Source of the DNA: Dehalococcoidia bacterium
GTDB lineage: Bacteria > Chloroflexota > Dehalococcoidia > Plut-88900
Direction of reading: 5' to 3'
Assembly: GCA_012270635.1 (NCBI GenBank)
Contig: JAAXHX010000162.1
Span: forward strand, 1-7,319
Length of the DNA: 7,319 nt
In this document: positions 1 through 4,982 of the stretch, piece after piece
Numbering within the stretch: the first letter of the stretch is position 1
Layout: the number at the start of each line of letters is the position of its first letter
Notes under the pieces: model-generated
Told to the model about the DNA's origin: nothing
Database searches by the model: none
What the model saw: the letters and a program-made list of their open reading frames with translations, nothing else
Position numbers and translations under genes: made by a program

Positions 1-3000
1 GGACGCGGCTGCGGGTATACACCAACAAGTCAGACCGGCCCAATTCCACTCCCCGGCCATCATGCACGGCTACCTGACCCACAAAGGGCACATCCTGGGT
101 TTCAATCAGAAAGGTAGCCTTCAGGTCTTGATCCGGGGGGCCCGAAAGGGATTCCAGCTCGGCCGACAACGGCCGGGCCCCGGTGCCCGGAACGTACACG
201 CCCGGGATCCGCGTCGACACTCGCGCCGTTCGCCGGCCACGGGCCGGCCGGGGCTGTTGATCCCGCCCGACGTACTGTCGCGGTTCGGCCGTCAGGTTGA
301 AGGATACGGCGTATCCCCGCTCGTCCATGTGGGCTCGCTCGACTTCTTCAATGGCGTATCGAACCTGCCGAATCTCACCGGGCATCAACAACAAGATATT
401 TGGATGCACGGTTATTCGGTCGGACAAATCTCCGAGCGGCGACAGTTCTGCGTTTGTGAGGAATACGCTGGGCGTGCCGGGTCCTTCCGGCGCCTCCAGA
501 TATCCGAATTCAGTTGTTACAGTGACTTCCAGGGGCACGATCGAAGGATTGGACAAATTGAGCGTTCCGTCCTGAGCTTGGGCACTCAGTACGGCCACCA
601 GGGGGTCGATCTCTATGATCTGGTCTGATTCAAGAACGCCGGATTGGAGGGTGGCCAACCCGAATTGAGCGCGGGAGGGTCCCAGAAGGACGGCCCGCTG
701 CACCGGTTCCACGTCTAGAGAAACCGGGACACTGTGGGTTTCCACCATATGGCCCAGCGTCACCAAGACCGATAGGGCTCCGGTGTACGTGCCGGGGGGG
801 GCCTGGTCCAAAGCCACCTCCCCTCCGAAGCGCAGCAAGTGACAGTCGCCCTTTTCCATACCGAAATGGAGGGAGGTTTCCGCTCGATTCTCCGAAGCCA
901 GTGCGGAACACGAGGCCGCGTATGACCACAACGGCGCAAGATGGAGTTCGGGGGATGCCCGTGAAATGTCGGACCCTCCGGTCCGGCGCAGCACGGCTGG
1001 GCCGAGCAATTCGACCCCCAATTCCAAGCTGTCCTGGGCCGTGAGCCACAGGCGACCGGCGTGGACCGCCCCCCCGTACGCAAGACCGGAAAGCCGCTCA
1101 AGCCCGGGATCCAGTCGCGCGACTCCGAACGCCCCTATCCGGCCGAATGCCACCGGTGACACGCTGGCGCCCACCTGAAAAGACCGTAGGGCGTCCGGAT
1201 TATTGACGACTACGTTGAGGGTCGCCGTGGCCGGAATGGAATGCGGAGCCCGTACCGTTATGGCGTAGCGATACGCGGTGGAAACGGCTCTCTGCTCGGC
1301 CGGCACCTCAAAAAGGGGTGTCGCCGCAAAATAGTCCGAAAGACGGGTCGTCGGCGTCCACGCCCAGGTATAATCCAGGTCCAGTCCCTTGTCGTTGGTC
1401 ACTTCACAATGCAGCGTTCGGGGAGCCTCGCCGACCTGAACCGTAACCTGGGGCTCACAATTTAAGGCCAGCTCCGGCTGTGCCCGCACCGTAATGGTAA
1501 CGGTCACAGATGGGGAACCAATATAATGGGGCGCCTCCACCGCGAGTGCATATTCAAAGGTCTGGTCATTCGGGACCGAGGCCGGCACTTGAAAGATCGG
1601 TCCGCGGAACCGGTCCGGATTGGCCCTCAGACGATCCTCCGTCCCCTGAAGCGGCTGCCAGACCCATGCCAGATTGGCGTCGGGGAGCACCTGGCCCACG
1701 GTGCAGTCCAGCGCTAAATCACTGGCGCCCTCGTAGACTTCAATCGGCGTCGTACAGGCCAACGTGAGCGTACCGAGAATCTTTTCCACCGTCACGGTGA
1801 GAGCCGCCGGCCTATCGGGCGCATCGGCGTCCGGAGCGGTGGCCGTCACTTCGTACACATAATCGCGAGTTAATTCGTCTTGCTCGGCGGGTACATCGAA
1901 GAGGGGCGTGCCCGAAGCCGTCACGTCTCCGATTAGGCGATCGGTCGGCTGCCAATCCCAGGTATAAACCAGCTCCAGGCTCTTGTCATTAGTGGCCGTA
2001 CACGAAAGCTCCACGGGGGGATCCCCTACGTGTACATGGGCATCCTCACAGTCCACGAAAAGGTCCGGTCGCTCCAGCACAGTTATGAAGATGGTGGCCC
2101 GGTTCGATACCCCGAGATCGGTGCTGGAGGCGATGACCGAATATTCAAAAAACAAATCTTCGTCAACGGAGGCCGGCACATGGAACGTGGCGATCCGGGC
2201 GCTGTAGGAATCAAAACTCAAGAGGATCGGATCCAGCGGCGTGTTTCCTTCGGCTGCCCAGGTCCAGACAAAATCTCCGTCCTGACGGCTGGTGACGCTG
2301 CACTCCAGCTGGATGTCATCCCACCCTTCATAGACTTCGCTGACGGCCGGATGGCATTCTATCCGGAGATCCAGCGGTGAGGCCGGGCGGTCCGTATCTT
2401 GAACCACGATGGTCAATTCCTGCTGGGCCACGCGTCCCGCCTCCAGGGCCCGCACGAGAACCGTGAAGGTCGTATCCCGACTCACATCGGGTACTACAAA
2501 CTCGGGAATACGATCATAGATACCCCACGGAATGACGTCCCGCCCGGTCTGCGGGAGGAACTGGTACTTCACCGGGTGGGCCGCTCCCGTCGTGCAGGGA
2601 AAGGCCACAGCTTCCCCTTCCTCCACAATCAGGTTGCGGCACTGCAGGGCCGGCTTCGTATTTACAATATGCACCTCCACGGTCTGCGACCCCGTCAGCC
2701 CCGTTTGCGGGTCTTCGGCTGTAAGTTCAAGCCATTGCACCTCCGCGGCATCCGTAATGACCGGTGCGCGGACGGAATACTCCAAATCTCCGCCGGCCAA
2801 CACAACGGATTCACTGAATGGGGGCCAACCAAATTCGGCCGTGTATTCCAACAGGCCCCCGGTTGGATTATAGCCGGTGCAGGCCAGGACCGCTTCGGCG
2901 CCACTGTCCACAGTAATGGAGGGGGCGCAGACCAGGCGGGGAGCCTCTGTGGCCGGACGCTTCCGTCTGTCCGGCCCCTGAGGAAACGCGTTCCGGGCCC

Positions 3001-3541
3001 CCGGCTCCTCTGTGAGAGCGGCCTCGGGCTCCAGCGGATCGTAGGACGGACAACGGGCGATCGCCCCCGTCGCACGTGGATGATCGGACCCGGGACAATC
3101 CTCCGTCCCCTCCGGATAGACGGTGACCTGAACCGGGGCGCGGACCGCCGGCCGGCCATCGGGATCGAGGTAGACCGGGTGGAACGTGAACTGGCGCACC
3201 GTGGACAGACCGGCCGGGGCTTGAAATCGCGGGGCCGGGTCGGACAAGTCGCTCAGATACTCCAGGGCCTGCGGGTCCTTGCTCGTCCATTGAACGAATC
3301 CATCTGAACTGAATCGGCAGTCCAAGGGCACCGATTCCCCGGCCCTGACTTCGAGATGGGGACAGAGTGGCCCGGGTGGCTGAGCCTCCCGGGTAAACAG
3401 GGCCTGCCCCCAGGCCGTATTGGCAAGTCCCGACGGGGCTCCGATAGCTGTGCTGATCACAAAAAGGAGACCCGTCCGCGTCCAAAGCGTCCAGTGACGG
3501 GTTCGTTCCAACGGACAGGCCGGCTTTGACCGCCCAGTCAT
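1..3541 (-). CDS. Large secreted modular protein: signal peptide, seven Cys-paired Ig-like modules, pilin-like domain, PapD-chaperone-like domain (3' end outside window)
   Basis: The frame is open from ATG (3541-3539) to the left window edge, giving 1180 codons and no stop, so the C-terminus is missing. This ATG is the first usual start after an in-frame TAG about 100 bases upstream. It has no clear Shine-Dalgarno sequence. Residues 1-47 look like a long Sec signal: basic n-region, hydrophobic core around 23-40 (GLLFVISTAIG), possible cleavage after A40 or A47. Seven Ig-like beta modules follow, each opening with a cysteine pair: C60/75, 205/221, 301/316, 396/414, 498/514, 596/613, 695/712. 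A Pro/charged linker lies at 143-203. Residues about 782-935 resemble a pilin/spore-coat-U-like subunit (PGTYTG at 916-921), and about 943-1090 resemble the first domain of PapD-type chaperones. I infer an exported surface or periplasmic protein with adhesive or structural function. I cannot name the gene. The reading frame is certain; the C-terminal domain calls are tentative. Confidence 0.93.
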   Translation of the reverse strand, partial: MTGRSKPACPLERTRHWTLWTRTGLLFVISTAIGAPSGLANTAWGQALFTREAQPPGPLCPHLEVRAGESVPLDCRFSSDGFVQWTSKDPQALEYLSDLSDPAPRFQAPAGLSTVRQFTFHPVYLDPDGRPAVRAPVQVTVYPEGTEDCPGSDHPRATGAIARCPSYDPLEPEAALTEEPGARNAFPQGPDRRKRPATEAPRLVCAPSITVDSGAEAVLACTGYNPTGGLLEYTAEFGWPPFSESVVLAGGDLEYSVRAPVITDAAEVQWLELTAEDPQTGLTGSQTVEVHIVNTKPALQCRNLIVEEGEAVAFPCTTGAAHPVKYQFLPQTGRDVIPWGIYDRIPEFVVPDVSRDTTFTVLVRALEAGRVAQQELTIVVQDTDRPASPLDLRIECHPAVSEVYEGWDDIQLECSVTSRQDGDFVWTWAAEGNTPLDPILLSFDSYSARIATFHVPASVDEDLFFEYSVIASSTDLGVSNRATIFITVLERPDLFVDCEDAHVHVGDPPVELSCTATNDKSLELVYTWDWQPTDRLIGDVTASGTPLFDVPAEQDELTRDYVYEVTATAPDADAPDRPAALTVTVEKILGTLTLACTTPIEVYEGASDLALDCTVGQVLPDANLAWVWQPLQGTEDRLRANPDRFRGPIFQVPASVPNDQTFEYALAVEAPHYIGSPSVTVTITVRAQPELALNCEPQVTVQVGEAPRTLHCEVTNDKGLDLDYTWAWTPTTRLSDYFAATPLFEVPAEQRAVSTAYRYAITVRAPHSIPATATLNVVVNNPDALRSFQVGASVSPVAFGRIGAFGVARLDPGLERLSGLAYGGAVHAGRLWLTAQDSLELGVELLGPAVLRRTGGSDISRASPELHLAPLWSYAASCSALASENRAETSLHFGMEKGDCHLLRFGGEVALDQAPPGTYTGALSVLVTLGHMVETHSVPVSLDVEPVQRAVLLGPSRAQFGLATLQSGVLESDQIIEIDPLVAVLSAQAQDGTLNLSNPSIVPLEVTVTTEFGYLEAPEGPGTPSVFLTNAELSPLGDLSDRITVHPNILLLMPGEIRQVRYAIEEVERAHMDERGYAVSFNLTAEPRQYVGRDQQPRPARGRRTARVSTRIPGVYVPGTGARPLSAELESLSGPPDQDLKATFLIETQDVPFVGQVAVHDGRGVELGRSDLLVYTRSRV
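272..715 (-). other. PapD-like periplasmic chaperone-like domain, tentative
   Basis: Residues about 943-1090 contain, in order, a strand rich in aliphatics, LNLSNPSIVPLEVTV (Asn-Pro-Ser at 998-1000), a loop, then IxVHPNILLLMPGEIRQVRY (PGE at 1054-1056) and a strand ending YAVSFNLTAEP. PapD-type chaperones have the same succession: N-x-S/T-x-x-P-x-x-V, then a strand with P-x-x-x-x-L-x-P-G-E-x-Q-x-x-R, then E-x-x-Y-x-V-x-F. After it, residues about 1110-1180 hold a second beta-rich stretch (PFVGQVAVHDGRG) that could be the second chaperone lobe, cut by the window edge. The same pattern also occurs in MSP/ASPM-like and other PapD-superfamily domains. Confidence 0.5.
737..1198 (-). other. Pilin-subunit-like beta domain (spore coat U / DUF4402 style), tentative
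   Basis: Residues about 782-935 follow the last Ig-like module. Visible landmarks are an early beta strand leading to PVAFGRIGAFG, a middle GRLWLTAQ segment, a cysteine pair at C878 and C900, and GGEV...PPGTYTGALSVLVTLG near the end. In the DUF4402 and spore-coat-U families of chaperone-usher pilins, an early F-G, a GG strand and a late P-G-x-Y-x-G/D-T-x-x-V-x-V strand are typical. The match is of pattern and order, not a database hit. It could instead be an unrelated beta-sandwich. Confidence 0.4.
1202..2365 (-). repeat. Two-module duplication (A-B-A'-B') inside the Ig-like array
   Basis: Modules 4 and 6 share the V-Y-E-G turn (Tyr at residues 404 and 603) and V-P-A-S. Modules 5 and 7 share a V-G turn, then TNDK (Asn at 518 and 716), YTWxWxPTxRL, TPLFxVPAEQ and a following YxY strand. 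The spacing between equivalent residues is 197-200, about 595 bases. The pair 4-5 therefore looks like the source or sister of pair 6-7, not four independent copies. At DNA level the strongest matches are around 1365-1412 and 1961-2009. The unit is diverged, so the duplication is old compared with the one in the neighbouring Calx-beta gene. Confidence 0.8.
2933..3115 (-). other. Pro/charged linker between Ig-like modules 1 and 2
   Basis: Residues about 143-203 lack a beta pattern and are rich in Pro, Glu, Arg, Gly and Ala. They contain two cysteines, C149 and C164, with 14 residues between them, and a basic cluster DRRKRP at 191-196. It is either a flexible spacer or the remnant of a decayed module, since the cysteine spacing equals that of the neighbouring modules. 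No function can be assigned. Confidence 0.6.
3401..3541 (-). other. Signal peptide coding segment of the Ig-like protein
   Basis: Residues 1-47 have a 22-residue n-region with several Arg/Lys and Trp, then a hydrophobic core (about 23-40), then two small-residue cleavage options: G-L-A40 before Asn, and G-Q-A47 before Leu. No cysteine stands in a lipobox position after the core, so a lipoprotein is unlikely. The first module cysteine comes at residue 60, just after the mature start. The n-region is longer than usual. A true start further downstream would have to use a non-ATG codon, so I keep ATG 3541. Confidence 0.7.
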
Positions 3542-3915
3542 TGCAGCATGGCGTCTTTGCCAGTCAAACCTAAGATAGCTCGCAGGCGAATGTAGGCCAT
3601 TTGAGCGAAAGATGGCGATTCCATCAACCGGTCCCGGACCAACGCGGGCCTCGGGTGGCTGTGCCCTCCCTTCACCCTACAGCGCGACTGGCACGTCTGG
3701 GTCGTTCGGACGGGCCGCGCTCCCTCGAAGGCGGGGCCATTCGAATTTCGTGCTGAGCCGGAGACGATGCAAGGCCAGGCACCCTCATCTCCTATACATC
3801 CGGAAGGATGGTCCCAGCCTGGCAACGGCGGTTTACACGGGCTCGCGGCCACTCCGGGGGGGAGTGAGAGCGGTCCGCGTCGTACCCGCGGGGGGAGGCG
3901 GGATCGGGTTACCAT
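3538..3915 (-). CDS. Doubtful 125-codon open frame filling the gap between the two genes
   Basis: The frame starts with ATG at 3915-3913, overlapping the TAA of the upstream gene in ATGGTAA, and ends with TGA at 3540-3538, overlapping the downstream start in ATGA. Such overlaps are typical of translationally coupled genes. Against it: the product is rich in Arg, Pro, Gly and Ser with few acidic residues, has no signal peptide, no membrane segment and no motif I recognise. It also uses rare-looking codons (ATA, AGG, many CGA and GGA), unlike either neighbour. No Shine-Dalgarno sequence precedes it. Most likely it is open by chance in GC-rich DNA; the geometry is the only reason to list it. Confidence 0.13.
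   Translation of the reverse strand: MVTRSRLPPRVRRGPLSLPPGVAASPCKPPLPGWDHPSGCIGDEGAWPCIVSGSARNSNGPAFEGARPVRTTQTCQSRCRVKGGHSHPRPALVRDRLMESPSFAQMAYIRLRAILGLTGKDAMLQ
3542..3908. other. Intergenic region between the two surface-protein genes
   Basis: This 367-base gap follows the TAA of the Calx-beta gene and precedes the ATG of the Ig-like gene, both on the minus strand. It holds two short GC-rich inverted repeats near its right end, neither followed by a T run, so no textbook intrinsic terminator. Promoter-like sequence on the minus strand is weak: TATAGG at 3796-3791 without a good -35 at proper spacing, and TATCTTAG at 3577-3570, which partly matches the Bacteroidota TAnnTTTG element and lies about 30 bases before the ATG. 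I see no RNA gene. A 125-codon minus-strand frame fills it (separate entry). Whether the two genes share a transcript cannot be decided from sequence alone. Confidence 0.7.
3850..3866 (-). terminator. GC-rich hairpin downstream of the Calx-beta gene (weak terminator candidate)
   Basis: CACTCC and GGAGTG form a perfect six-base stem around a five-base loop, 43 bases after the stop codon of the upstream gene. On the minus strand the sequence after the stem is GCCGCGAGCC, with no T run, so it is not a standard intrinsic terminator. A second stem (CCCGC/GCGGG, eight-base loop) lies between it and the stop. They may help end transcription or protect the mRNA 3' end, or may be chance in GC-rich DNA. 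Confidence 0.2.
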
Positions 3916-4982
3916 CTCAGGGCCGCCCGGGTGCTCAGGCCATAAGTCACGGGATGCCAGGGCACCTGTTCCCGCGCGGTCCCCATGACCGACAGCTGCA
4001 GCCCGTTGTTTAATCGGACCTCATAGCCCAGACGATAGCCCCGGCCGCGGTCAAACAGTCCGACTCCCAGCACTGGCCGGGTGGTGCCCCGGGCTCCCTG
4101 CGTGCCATATCCGAAGCGCATCTCCAGTCGCCGCTGGCCCGGCGGACTCCAGGCCGCATCCCCCACCGCGTCGTGGCGCCAAAGCGCCGGCCGGCCGCCG
4201 GACTGCCCCGCCCCCCATACGGGACGCACCTCCAGGGTCGGGCCGACGCCCTGTAGATTCCCATAGCGTATCCCCGCCGCCATCCCCCATTCCGCGAACC
4301 CGGTCGCCGCGTGCAGGACCAGCCCGCGGGCGCTCAGGTCTACCCGCAGCTTAGTCCCCGCCATACGCAGCCCGCCCCCCAGTTCCAGCCCCAGCCCCGT
4401 CTCCGCATCGCCCCCGTCCCGCCGGAGCGCCGCCTCCAGGTACGGCCGCATCGAGGCGGTGAGCGCCAGGCGGCCTTCCACTCCAGCCCGAACGCGATGC
4501 ACCACGATATCAGCCATATCCTCGGCCCGCGCCCGCGTCCAAAACGCATCCGCCTCATAGGACAGCTGCGCTCGGCCGCCGCGGGTGAGCCGGCCCGTCG
4601 CCCCCGCCGCCAACAGACGGGCGCCCAGGGGCGCGTCCACCGGCTCCGCCCCGGCCACCTCCGCGGTGCCCCGTCCCGCCCCCGCCAACGCCCAAATCTG
4701 ACTCGACCCCTGACGGTAACCCATATACGGATACAGCCCCGTCAGCCGGGAACCGACTTCGCCCTCGGCCGCATACGCCGCAAACGAACCCTCGGCCTGA
4801 CTGTGGGCCACCAACAGTCCCGTCCTCAGCCCTCCCCGGAACTGGTAGTCCGTGCCCAGCGTCGCCGTGGTCACCGCCGCATTCAACGACAGCGCCCCGT
4901 CGCGGCCGCTCCACCGCAGGAAGGCCCCCCGGCCCCACACGCCCAGACCGCCGCTATGGGCGGCCACGCCACAGCCGGACAA
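3909..4982 (-). other. C-terminal outer-membrane beta-barrel (translocator-like domain)
   Basis: Visible residues about 780-1136 show repeated amphipathic strands of 9-12 residues separated by Gly/Asp turns, such as GLGVWGRGAFLRW, LRTGLLVAHSQA, SQIWALAGAGRGTAEV, AQLSYEADAFWTRA, MRPYLEAALRRDGG, LEMRFGYGTQG and YRLGYEVRL. The final strand is YGLSTRAALRW, ending in Trp; a terminal Phe or Trp is the recognition signal for the BAM assembly machinery. The length of about 350 residues is a little above the usual 270-300 of classical autotransporter barrels. Confidence 0.85.

Larger units (their letters stand above)
1202..3364 (-). repeat. Seven Ig-like modules, each with an N-terminal C-x(14-17)-C pair
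   Basis: Translating residues 60-780 shows seven modules of roughly 85-105 residues. Each opens with a cysteine, then a short strand, a Gly-containing turn (EGE, YEG, VGD/VGE), then a strand ending in a second cysteine. The gaps are 14, 15, 14, 17, 15, 16 and 16 residues. Modules 4-7 also share YxW or WxW in the middle, F-x-V-P-A near two thirds, then an aromatic-rich strand and a final TVTV-like strand. This fits a beta-sandwich of Ig/PKD type. The pair would join the first two strands rather than the B-F strands of a classical Ig fold. The module type is inferred from pattern only. Confidence 0.75.

Noticed and set aside
2399..3307. 302-codon open frame on the plus strand
   Set aside because: Antisense to the Ig-like protein frame, which is open for 1180 codons with signal peptide and repeated modules. 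The antisense product is Arg/Gly-rich and without motifs.
2868..3485. 205-codon minus-strand frame overlapping the start of the Ig-like gene
   Set aside because: Same strand but a different frame from the real gene. Its Gly/Ser/Arg-rich product has no signal peptide or repeats, while the true frame shows the module cysteines in register.
3630..3640. GGTCCCGGACC palindrome in the intergenic gap as an operator
   Set aside because: Five-base arms around one base, a single copy, no associated promoter; too short to support in GC-rich DNA.
3685..3786. Small frame starting at a GTG preceded by AGGAG in the intergenic gap
   Set aside because: About 34 codons with an Arg/Pro/Ser-rich product and no motif; one good ribosome-binding match in 367 bases of purine-variable DNA is easily chance.
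3612..4013. 133-codon plus-strand frame spanning the intergenic gap and the barrel 3' end
   Set aside because: Runs antisense into the conserved last barrel strands, has no ribosome binding site, and its composition is that of GC-rich noncoding sequence.
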